Source: Dyella_A sp049445995 (lineage in GTDB: Bacteria > Pseudomonadota > Gammaproteobacteria > Xanthomonadales > Rhodanobacteraceae). Taken from it: DNA of 40,172 bases. Below, piece after piece: positions 14,372-22,159 of this stretch; the first letter of the stretch is position 1, and each line of letters begins with the position of its first letter. The notes beneath the pieces are model-generated. The model was not told the origin of the DNA and made no database searches. It worked only from the letters and a program-made list of their open reading frames with translations. Made by a program: the position numbers and the translations under genes. Where the stretch lies: NCBI RefSeq assembly GCF_049445995.1, contig NZ_JBMSDZ010000024.1:1-40172 (forward strand), in the 5' to 3' direction.

Positions 14372-15982
14372 TCAGTGGCGGAAGTGGCGCATGCCGGTGA
14401 ACACCATCGCCATGCCGTGCTCGTCGGCGGCGGCGATCACCTCGGCGTCGCGCATCGAACCGCCAGGCTGGATCACCGCGCCGATGCCGGCGGCGGCCGC
14501 CGCATCGATGCCGTCGCGGAACGGGAAGAACGCATCGGAAGCCATCACCGAGCCGCGCACTTCCAGTCCCTCGTCGGCGGCCTTGATGCCGGCGATCCTG
14601 GCGCTGTACACACGGCTCATCTGGCCGGCGCCGATGCCGATGGTCTGGCGGTTCTTCGCGTAGACGATGGCGTTGGACTTGACGAACTTGGCCACCTTCC
14701 AGGCAAAGATCAGGTCGTCGATCTGCTGCGGCGTCGGCGCGACCTGGGTGACCACCTTGAGGTCCCCGGCGGTGACCATGCCGGTGTCGGCGGTCTGGAT
14801 CAGCAGGCCCGAGCCGACCCGCTTGACGTGGTTGCCCGGCTGCGCGGCGACCAGGTCGGTACCCGGCGGCACCGGGATCTGAAGCACGCGCACATTGCCC
14901 TTCCTGGCGAACGCCTTCAGCGCGTCGTCGCTGCAGGACGGCGCCAGCACCACCTCGACGAACTGGCGCGCCACGATCGCCTGCGCGGTGGCACCGTCGC
15001 ACTCGCGGTTGAACGCGATGATGCCGCCGAAGGCCGAGGTCGGGTCGGTCCGGTAGGCCAGGTCATACGCCTTGCCGATGCCGTCCAGGCTCACCGCCAC
15101 GCCGCAGGGGTTGGCGTGCTTGACGATCACGCAGGCCGGCTTGGTGAAGCTGCGCACGCATTCCCAGGCGGCGTCGGCATCGGCGATGTTGTTGAACGAC
15201 AGCTCCTTGCCCTGCAGTTGCCTGAACGTGGCGAGCGTGCCGGCGTGCGGATACAGGTCGCGGTAGAACGCGGCGCTCTGGTGCGGGTTCTCGCCGTAGC
15301 GCAGGTCCATCACCTTGACGAAGCGGCCGTTGCTCTGCGCCGGGAACGCCTCGTGGCCGGCGATCGCCTGGTGCGCGTCGTCGAGCTTGAGGCCCGAGAG
15401 GTAGTCGCTGATCGCGCCGTCGTAGTTGGCCACGTTGTTGAACGCGGCGACGGAGAGCCGAAAGCGGGTGGCGCGGGTCAGGCCGCCGTGCTGCTCGATC
15501 TCGGCGATCGCCTCGTCGTACTGCGCCGGGTCGGTGAGCACGCCGACGTCGTTCCAGTTCTTCGCCGCCGAGCGCAGCATCGCCGGGCCGCCGATGTCGA
15601 TGTTCTCGATCGCCTGTTCCAGCGTGCAGTCGGGCCTGGCCACCGTCGCCTCGAACGGATACAGGTTCAGCACCAGCAGGTCGATCGGCGCGATGCCGAG
15701 TTCGGCCATCACCGCCTCGTCGGTGCCGCGGCGGCCGAGCAGGGCGCCGTGCACTTTCGGGTGCAGCGTCTTGACGCGGCCGTCCATGATCTCGGGGAAG
15801 CCGGTGACCTCGCTGACGTCGGTGACCGCGATGCCGGCTTCGCGCAGGGCCCTGGCGCTGCCGCCGGTGGACAGCAACTGCACGCCGGCCGCGGCGAGGC
15901 GGCGGCCCAGGTCGAGCAGCCCGGTCTTGTCGGAGACGCTGAGCAGGGCGCGACGGACGGGCGTGACGGCGGGGGCGGGCAT
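14372..15982 (-). CDS. purH: Bifunctional AICAR transformylase/IMP cyclohydrolase
   Basis: A protein of 536 residues performing the last two steps of IMP synthesis. The N-terminal MGS-like IMP cyclohydrolase (about 1-150) begins RRALLSVSDKTGLLDLGR and includes LLSTGGSARAL and DGRVKTLHPKVHGALLGRR. The C-terminal AICAR transformylase keeps KHANPCGVAV with its catalytic Lys-His, AFGGIIAFNREC, and the ending QPGGSMRDAEVIAAADEHGMAMVFTG. Length is normal. The start MPAPAVTPVRRALL is preferred; the frame runs on upstream across fis in the wrong register. Confidence 0.97.
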   Translation of the reverse strand: MPAPAVTPVRRALLSVSDKTGLLDLGRRLAAAGVQLLSTGGSARALREAGIAVTDVSEVTGFPEIMDGRVKTLHPKVHGALLGRRGTDEAVMAELGIAPIDLLVLNLYPFEATVARPDCTLEQAIENIDIGGPAMLRSAAKNWNDVGVLTDPAQYDEAIAEIEQHGGLTRATRFRLSVAAFNNVANYDGAISDYLSGLKLDDAHQAIAGHEAFPAQSNGRFVKVMDLRYGENPHQSAAFYRDLYPHAGTLATFRQLQGKELSFNNIADADAAWECVRSFTKPACVIVKHANPCGVAVSLDGIGKAYDLAYRTDPTSAFGGIIAFNRECDGATAQAIVARQFVEVVLAPSCSDDALKAFARKGNVRVLQIPVPPGTDLVAAQPGNHVKRVGSGLLIQTADTGMVTAGDLKVVTQVAPTPQQIDDLIFAWKVAKFVKSNAIVYAKNRQTIGIGAGQMSRVYSARIAGIKAADEGLEVRGSVMASDAFFPFRDGIDAAAAAGIGAVIQPGGSMRDAEVIAAADEHGMAMVFTGMRHFRH

Positions 15983-16061
15983 GGCGGCTTCCGGGGCGGT
16001 AAAGCCGGTAATTATAGCCCAGCGGCACGGCCTCGGCCGTCGGCCGTCTGGATGGCCAAAT

Positions 16062-16085
16062 GAAAAAGGCCCTTGCGGGCCTTTG
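16062..16085 (-). terminator. Terminator downstream of fis
   Basis: On the minus strand AAAGGCCC, loop GCAA and GGGCCTTT form an 8-bp stem followed by TTC. It lies about 35 bases beyond the fis stop and before purH, so purH probably has its own promoter in 15983-16060. Confidence 0.85.
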
Positions 16086-16118
16086 TCGTCGATTCCGTGC
16101 GGCCGCCAGGGGGGCGGG

Positions 16119-16406
16119 TCAGAGCATGCCGTGCTGGGCCAGTTTCTTGCGCAGCGTGGCGCGGTTGATGCCCAGCGCCGCGGCGGCGCGGCTCTGGTTG
16201 CCTTCATGGAACGCCATCACCTCGCGCAGCAACGGGCGTTCCACTTCGCGGATCACCAGCGCGTGCAGACCTTCGCTGCATTCGGTATCGCCGATGTCGG
16301 CCAGATAGCGGCGCACGGTGCGGCTGACGCACTCGCCCAGCGCGCTCTGCGACGAGGACTCCCGGCCGGCCTCGTGGACGGGCAGTCTGGCGGCATTCAC
16401 TGACAT
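16119..16406 (-). CDS. fis: Fis family nucleoid-associated DNA-binding protein
   Basis: A protein of 95 residues. The C-terminal helix-turn-helix NQSRAAAALGINRATLRKKL is the standard Fis DNA-binding unit, and the preceding helix LHALVIREVERPLLREVM forms the dimer core. Fis bends DNA and modulates growth-phase transcription. The start MSVNAARLPV is chosen because GAGGGAT lies just upstream; a start 10 codons earlier is weaker. It follows the DUF3426 gene rather than dusB, the Xanthomonadales arrangement. Confidence 0.94.
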   Translation of the reverse strand: MSVNAARLPVHEAGRESSSQSALGECVSRTVRRYLADIGDTECSEGLHALVIREVERPLLREVMAFHEGNQSRAAAALGINRATLRKKLAQHGML

Positions 16407-16562
16407 ATCCCTCACGTCCTGAGGCGGCGACTGCATCGGTCGTCGCGCTGGTTATGGTGTATGCCGCGTCGGCGGCGTGCATCGCGGGCCCGCTGGCCGG
16501 ATGCGCGAAGGGGGTAAGTGTACCCTCGCCGTCCGATAAAATTAAGTGCGTGCGGGGCTTGA

Positions 16563-17399
16563 CTATTCGAAGCCGAACTCGAAGGCCACCGCCTTGTTGC
16601 CCGGATCCTCCACCTCCAGTACCAGCGCGGTGATGGCGCCGGGCGCCATACCGTTGCGCAGGCTCTGGTTGTCGTCCAGGTACTCGGATGGGCGCAGCCG
16701 GCGCATCGCCACGCGGTGGCCCCGGGCGTCGGCCAGCACCAGGCTGACCACCGGGTAGGGCTGGGCGAAGGGGGCGTCGTTGCGCAGCGTGGCGCTGATC
16801 ATCAGCGCGCCGCGCACGGTCGGGTGCGCCTCCACGTCGCGCGCGATCAGGTGCAGCTGGCCGACGCTGGACACCAGCGGCAGGTGGCAGCCGAGCGTGG
16901 CGCAGGCTTCGCGCAGCCAGCGGCCGGTGACCGGGTCGGCCAGCAGCGGATTGCGCTGGGCCCACGCCACCTGCGCGCCGAGCAGCACGGTGAGCGCGAG
17001 GCAGACCAGCACCCACGGCCAGCGCCGCTCGCCGCTGCGCCTTCGGATGGCCCGTTCGCGCCGGCTCGCCGGGCGCTGCCCGCGGGCAAAGCGCGGGGTG
17101 AACACCAGTTGGCCGAAGTCGTCTGCGCCCGCACGGTTCGACCATTCGCCGGCGACCGCGGCGGCGAGTGCCGGCTCCGGGCGCGGGCGGTACACCGCCA
17201 GATCCAGCCGCGGCGCGGGACCGGGGACCACGGGCGCGGCGAGCCGCTTGAACGGCTCGGGCGGCAGCTGCGAGGCCAGGCAGGCGAGCGCATCGAACGC
17301 CTGGTCGCAGTGACCGCACTGCACGAGTCCGCTCGCCGTCGTCAGTGCGTCGGCATCGAGCGAGAACACGGTGAGGCAGTCAGGGCACTGGGTGTACAT
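16563..17399 (-). CDS. Zinc-ribbon and DUF3426 domain membrane protein
   Basis: A protein of 278 residues. An N-terminal MJ0042-type zinc ribbon has two CxxC pairs (CPDC at 5-8 and CGHC at 28-31). A basic linker leads to one transmembrane helix (about 128-146), and then a DUF3426 domain (about 150-278) with the usual TLRNDAPFAQPYPVVSLVL pattern. The zinc ribbon should be cytoplasmic and DUF3426 periplasmic. Function is unknown, though the prmA-DUF3426-fis order is conserved in this lineage. Upstream lies a 250-bp structured gap instead of the usual short spacer. Confidence 0.92.
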   Translation of the reverse strand: MYTQCPDCLTVFSLDADALTTASGLVQCGHCDQAFDALACLASQLPPEPFKRLAAPVVPGPAPRLDLAVYRPRPEPALAAAVAGEWSNRAGADDFGQLVFTPRFARGQRPASRRERAIRRRSGERRWPWVLVCLALTVLLGAQVAWAQRNPLLADPVTGRWLREACATLGCHLPLVSSVGQLHLIARDVEAHPTVRGALMISATLRNDAPFAQPYPVVSLVLADARGHRVAMRRLRPSEYLDDNQSLRNGMAPGAITALVLEVEDPGNKAVAFEFGFE

Positions 17400-17470
17400 G
17401 CGGACTTGGGATCGCGGGCTGCGGCAAGCCTAGGAGGCTGGGCGGCAGAAACACAAGCGGCTACGGCTGC

Positions 17471-17557
17471 GCGGTCTTGGCCATTTTTTCCGCTCCTTTT
17501 CGTGGAATAGCTTCGGCTATTTGCCTCAAACGATCGAAAACTCTGACTCAAGACCGC
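17471..17557. other. 87-bp nested stem structure with a UUCG-type hairpin
   Basis: Three nested stems share one axis: GCGGTCTTG with CAAGACCGC (17471-17479/17549-17557), TTTTCG with CGAAAA (17497-17502/17535-17540), and AATAGC-TTCG-GCTATT (17506-17521). The last is the exceptionally stable C(UUCG)G tetraloop when read on the plus strand. Immediately right, 17581-17603 is another palindrome (CCAGG-CT-CCTGG inside GCTGC/GCAGC). The stretch is AT-richer than its surroundings and lies between prmA and the DUF3426 gene. It could be a structured RNA, an untranslated leader element or a mobile palindrome. It is not one of the other repeat families in this window. Confidence 0.6.
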
Positions 17558-17650
17558 TTTGTCTCGCTCGCTTGGTGTCTGCTGCCCAGGCTCCTGGTGC
17601 AGCATCAGCGACAAATCCAAATCATCGGTGTCGCGCGCAGAACCGGTGTC

Positions 17651-18547
17651 TCAGCGCCGGCGGCCGCTGATGCGCACCCAGTCCTCGCGCCGGTCCACGC
17701 GCAGTTCGTCGAACCACTCGCCGTAGCGTGCGAGCAGTTCGTCCTGCTGGCCGTCGAGGATGCCGGAGATGGCGAACGGCGCGCCGGGTCTGGCCGCGGC
17801 GGCGAAGGTGGGCGCCAGCTCGCCGAGCGGACCGGCGAGAATGTTGGCGACGAACACGTCGGCCGGGGCGCCGTCGAAATCCTGCGGCAGGAACACGGCC
17901 AGCCGGTCGGCCACGGCGTTGCGCCCGGCGTTGTCGATCGAGGCGGTGAGCGCCTGCGGGTCGTTGTCCACGCCCACGGCGCTGGCCGCGCCGAGCTTGA
18001 GCGCGGCGATGGCGAGGATGCCCGAGCCGCAGCCGAAGTCGGTCACCGACTTGCCGGCCAGATCCAGCGAATCGAGCCACTCCAGGCACAGCGCGGTGGT
18101 GGGGTGGGTGCCGCTGCCGAAGGCCAGGCCGGGGTCCAGCCGCACCACCACGAGGCTATCGTCGGCCGGTGGCTCGATGTTCCACGGATAGATCCACAAC
18201 CGCCGGCCGAACGGCATCGGCTGGAACTGGTCCATCCACGCGCGCTCCCAGTCCTGGTCTTCCACTTCCGCGAATGCCAGCTGCGCCGGCTCCAGCCAGG
18301 GCAGCAGGTCGCCCAACGCCTCGGTGAGGCCGCGGCGATCGGCGTCGGCATCGAACAGCGCATTGAGGGTGATCGTCGGCCACAGCGGCAGTTCGCCCAC
18401 GCCTGGCTCGAAGATCGCCTGTTCGTCGGGCGTCTCGGCGTCGGCGTCGCGCAGGGTGATCGAGAGTGCGCCGAGTTCTTCCAGCGCGTCTTCCACGCTG
18501 GGCTGCTGCCCTGCGCGGACGGTGAGGGAGAGTTCGAGGAAGGGCAT
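17651..18547 (-). CDS. prmA: Ribosomal protein L11 methyltransferase
   Basis: A protein of 298 residues that trimethylates ribosomal protein L11 using SAM. The N-terminal substrate-recognition domain begins MPFLELSLTV. The segment GLAFGSGTHPTTALCLEWL is diagnostic of PrmA, followed by SAM motif I TDFGCGSGILAIAALKLGA (about 163-182) and the catalytic-site motif NILAGPLGELAP. Length matches the family. The start is placed at MPFLEL; the longer frame would translate through the palindromic repeat at 18565-18650. Order accC-prmA-DUF3426-fis is conserved in relatives. Confidence 0.96.
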   Translation of the reverse strand: MPFLELSLTVRAGQQPSVEDALEELGALSITLRDADAETPDEQAIFEPGVGELPLWPTITLNALFDADADRRGLTEALGDLLPWLEPAQLAFAEVEDQDWERAWMDQFQPMPFGRRLWIYPWNIEPPADDSLVVVRLDPGLAFGSGTHPTTALCLEWLDSLDLAGKSVTDFGCGSGILAIAALKLGAASAVGVDNDPQALTASIDNAGRNAVADRLAVFLPQDFDGAPADVFVANILAGPLGELAPTFAAAARPGAPFAISGILDGQQDELLARYGEWFDELRVDRREDWVRISGRRR

Positions 18548-18564
18548 GGTATATCCAGAAAACG

Positions 18565-18650
18565 GTAGGAGCGCACCTTGTGCGCGAACGCTTCTGACCT
18601 TCCGGTTTACCAAGAAGCCAAGAGCGTTCGCGCACAGGGTGCGCTCCTAC
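18565..18650. repeat. 86-bp GTAGGAGCGCACC palindrome between accC and prmA
   Basis: Arms 18565-18593 and 18621-18650 are inverted copies with about one mismatch over 28 bp around a 27-bp centre. It belongs to the same family as the insert in polA, but here lies in an intergenic gap. On the minus strand it lies between the accC stop and the prmA start and could modulate how far the accBC transcript reads into prmA. Confidence 0.92.
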
Positions 18651-18657
18651 GGGGGCG

Positions 18658-20025
<1,368 letters not shown>

Positions 20026-20055
20026 GGGATTCGGGATCCGGGATTGGGGATTCGG
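20026..20055. repeat. GGGATTCG repeat arm at the accC side
   Basis: Three GGGATTCG/GGGATCC/GGGATTGG units in tandem lie just before the accC start. It is the left arm of a pair that brackets the S23-type gene; the right arm is at 20441-20471. The unit matches the palindrome inside uvrD. Confidence 0.8.
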
Positions 20056-20077
20056 AAGAGGGGCTTGCGGCGTTGCA

Positions 20078-20458
20078 TCAGTCACCGCTCTTCGCCTGGA
20101 TGGATCGGATGAGTGCGTTGAGCTTGGCGAAGACCCGGTCGGTCAGCTCGATGGATTCAGGCATCTCGGGAACATAGGCAAGTCGCTCGGCAATCTGCAG
20201 TTGGGTGTCCAGTTCGGAAAGGGAGCCACGGGCCATGGAGAGAAACCGCAGGTAGTCGGGCCGCGATCGCCTTGCTGCACCCTCGGCGATGTTCGACGGC
20301 ACGCTGATCTCGGCGCGTCGAAGCTGGGCGGTGAGCACGAAGCGCTCGCAATCGGGGAACTCCGCACTGATCCGGTAGACCTGCTCGACGAGATCAATCG
20401 CATCGCGCCACACCTCCAGTCGCTCGTGTGGCCGCGGTGACGAATCCCGAATCCCCAT
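20078..20458 (-). CDS. Four-helix-bundle protein (S23/23S-rRNA-IVS type) between accB and accC
   Basis: A protein of 126 residues matching the four-helix-bundle family first seen in 23S rRNA intervening sequences. Its marks are HERLEVWRDAIDLVEQVY at the start, the strongly conserved LTAQLRRAEISVPSNIAEG near 43-60, and DYLRFLSMARGSLSELDTQL near 68-87. Relatives include the Avd accessory protein of diversity-generating retroelements. The first codons (MGIRDSS) and the start itself are encoded by a GGGATTCG repeat arm, which suggests gene and repeat move together. The gene is wedged between accB and accC, normally neighbours. Biochemical role unknown; nucleic-acid binding is inferred from relatives. 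Confidence 0.88.
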   Translation of the reverse strand: MGIRDSSPRPHERLEVWRDAIDLVEQVYRISAEFPDCERFVLTAQLRRAEISVPSNIAEGAARRSRPDYLRFLSMARGSLSELDTQLQIAERLAYVPEMPESIELTDRVFAKLNALIRSIQAKSGD

Positions 20459-20471
20459 GCCCGATTCCCGG
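20441..20471. repeat. GGGATTCG repeat arm at the accB side
   Basis: It is the inverted counterpart of 20026-20055: CGAATCCC units read on the plus strand, four copies with small variations. It contains the ATG and first residues of the S23-type gene and ends 4 bases before the accB stop codon. Confidence 0.8.
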
Positions 20472-20475
20472 CCCC

Positions 20476-20937
20476 TCAGGCAATGACGAACATGGGCTGG
20501 TCGAATTCCACCGGCTGGCCGTTCTCGACCAGGATGGCCTTCACCGTGCCGCTGACTTCGGCCTCGATCTGATTGAACATCTTCATCGCCTCGATGATGC
20601 CCAGCGTCTCGCCCGCCTTGACCTGCTGGCCGACCTTGACGAACGCCGCCGCGCCCGGCGTGGAGGAGGCGTAGAAGGTGCCGACCATCGGCGCCTTCAC
20701 CACGTGGCCGGCCGGCAGCGCATCGGCGGCCGGCGGCTCGGCCGCGGGAGCGGTGATCGGCGCGGCAGCCACCGGAGCCGGCGCCACCGCTGCCGGTGCG
20801 GGCGCCGCGGCCACGGCGACGCCGCCCTTGGGCACGCGCGACAGGCGAACGACTTCCTCGCCTTCCTTGATCTCCAGCTCGGCGAGGTTGGACTCCTCGA
20901 GGAGGTCGATGAGTTTCTTGATCTTGCGCAGGTCCAT
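20476..20937 (-). CDS. accB: Biotin carboxyl carrier protein of acetyl-CoA carboxylase
   Basis: A protein of 153 residues. The N-terminal helix MDLRKIKKLIDLLEESNLAELEI is typical of AccB, followed by an Ala/Pro-rich flexible linker (about 40-78). The biotinyl domain (about 78-153) has EAMKM with the biotinylated lysine near residue 118, and VKAPMVGTFY as the opening strand. The residue after EAMKM is Phe where Met is more usual, a conservative change. It works with AccC, from which it is here separated by about 450 bp. Confidence 0.96.
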   Translation of the reverse strand: MDLRKIKKLIDLLEESNLAELEIKEGEEVVRLSRVPKGGVAVAAAPAPAAVAPAPVAAAPITAPAAEPPAADALPAGHVVKAPMVGTFYASSTPGAAAFVKVGQQVKAGETLGIIEAMKMFNQIEAEVSGTVKAILVENGQPVEFDQPMFVIA

Positions 20938-21006
20938 GGGACAAACCTTCTTGCAGGGTTACCGCCCGCGGGCGGCCGGAAAGGATGCGAGCCGGCGCGC
21001 TGCCGG

Positions 21007-21468
21007 CTAGCGGATGGGTTGGGCGTCGGCCCGGGCCAGGCGGCGGATCGCCGCGTCCAGCGCCAGCCGGTAGCTGTCGCTGCCGAAACCGCCGATCACG
21101 CCCACGGCCAGATCCGCCAGGTACGAGTGCCGTCGGAACGGCTCGCGGGCGTGCACGTTGGACAGGTGCACCTCGATGAACGGAATGGCCACGGCGGCCA
21201 GCGCGTCGCGCAGGGCGATGCTGGTGTGGGTGAATGCGCCGGGGTTGAACACGATCAGCGCGGTCTGGTCGTCGCGCGCCTGGTGGATGCGGCCGATCAG
21301 CTCGTGCTCGGCGTTGGACTGGTACCAGCCCAGCTCGTGACCCGCGGCCTGCGCCTGCTCGGCCAGCGCGGCGTTGATGTCGGCGAGCGTCTCGCGACCG
21401 TAGATGTCCGGCTCGCGCACACCCAGCAGATTGAGGTTGGGGCCATGCAGGGCCAGGATCTTCGCCAT
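21007..21468 (-). CDS. aroQ: 3-dehydroquinate dehydratase, type II
   Basis: A protein of 153 residues, the third shikimate-pathway enzyme. LHGPNLNLLGVREPDIYG opens the protein with the catalytic tyrosine at its end. IVFNPGAFTHTSIALRDAL carries the conserved Asn, and FIEVHLSNVHAREPFRRHS holds the catalytic His. Type II length is normal. The start MAKILALHGPNL is the family start; the longer frame covers an intergenic hairpin. It is first in the conserved aroQ-accB-accC order. Confidence 0.97.
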   Translation of the reverse strand: MAKILALHGPNLNLLGVREPDIYGRETLADINAALAEQAQAAGHELGWYQSNAEHELIGRIHQARDDQTALIVFNPGAFTHTSIALRDALAAVAIPFIEVHLSNVHAREPFRRHSYLADLAVGVIGGFGSDSYRLALDAAIRRLARADAQPIR

Positions 21469-21601
21469 GCGACTGCCTTCGCGGGAGGCCGGACGGGCCC
21501 GGGAGCGGTGCAGTGTGCGGGTCCGGCCAGAGCTTGTCCAGTTCGCCGCAGATCGGCGATGTTTGGCGGAGAAGTCCTCGTCAAACCGTGCGCGGACGTA
21601 T

Positions 21602-21641
21602 GTCCGTCGGTCCGCGAGTTCAATCCGCCGGACCGACGGAC
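21602..21641 (-). terminator. Long hairpin over the end of the TlpA-like gene
   Basis: A perfect 13-bp stem GTCCGTCGGTCCG/CGGACCGACGGAC has a 14-nt loop. The loop region holds the stop codon of the TlpA-like gene, so the last seven codons form one arm. There is no T run, so termination would be rho-assisted; a role in mRNA stability is equally likely. Confidence 0.55.
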
Positions 21642-22159
21642 AGCCAGCGATCCAGGGTGGCGGCGTCCAGCGGTCCGCGGCGGGTGGCGAGCAGCCGGCC
21701 ATTCGCGTCGAGCAGTGCGCTGTAGGGAAGGATCTCCGCGGTGTCGCCCAACTGCAGCGAGGTGCTGGGCGAGCCGAGCCGGCCCAGCAGCACCGGGTAG
21801 CCCACCGGGTGGGCGGCGAGGAAGGCCTGCACGCGGGCCGGTTCGTCCATCGCGATGCCCAGCACGGTGGTGTCCGGATGCGCGCGGGCCGCGCGATCCA
21901 GCGCCGGCATCTCGTCCAGGCACGGGCCGCACCAGCTGGCCCAGAAGTTCAGCAGCACGCGGTGGCCGCGGTAGTCGGCGAGTCGATGTGCGCGACCGTC
22001 CAGGCCGGTCAGCGGCACATCCGGCGCCAGCGAGCCGACCGCCGCCACCGTCACGCCGGCCGGCACGTGAGCGAGGCGGCTGCGGTGCTGCAGCCAACCG
22101 CCGAGCGCGGCGGCCAGCGCGGCCACCAGCAGGATCATCCAGGTCGAGCGGTTGAACAT
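21620..22159 (-). CDS. TlpA/ResA-like membrane-anchored thioredoxin
   Basis: A protein of 179 residues. One N-terminal transmembrane anchor (about 8-24) is followed by a periplasmic thioredoxin fold with the active site FWASWCGPCLDEMP near residues 75-88 and the cis-proline loop EILPYSALLDANGRLL. TlpA-like proteins reduce periplasmic disulfides, for example in cytochrome maturation or copper delivery. Its start overlaps the dsbD stop (TGATG), and DsbD is a plausible source of its electrons. No haem- or copper-specific motif is visible. Confidence 0.9.
   Translation of the reverse strand: MFNRSTWMILLVAALAAALGGWLQHRSRLAHVPAGVTVAAVGSLAPDVPLTGLDGRAHRLADYRGHRVLLNFWASWCGPCLDEMPALDRAARAHPDTTVLGIAMDEPARVQAFLAAHPVGYPVLLGRLGSPSTSLQLGDTAEILPYSALLDANGRLLATRRGPLDAATLDRWLSVGPAD

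Noticed and set aside
17342..17620. A 92-codon minus-strand open frame starting MDLSLMLHQEPG
   Set aside because: It overlaps the start of the DUF3426 gene in another frame, runs through the nested stem structure, has no clear ribosome-binding site and resembles no family.
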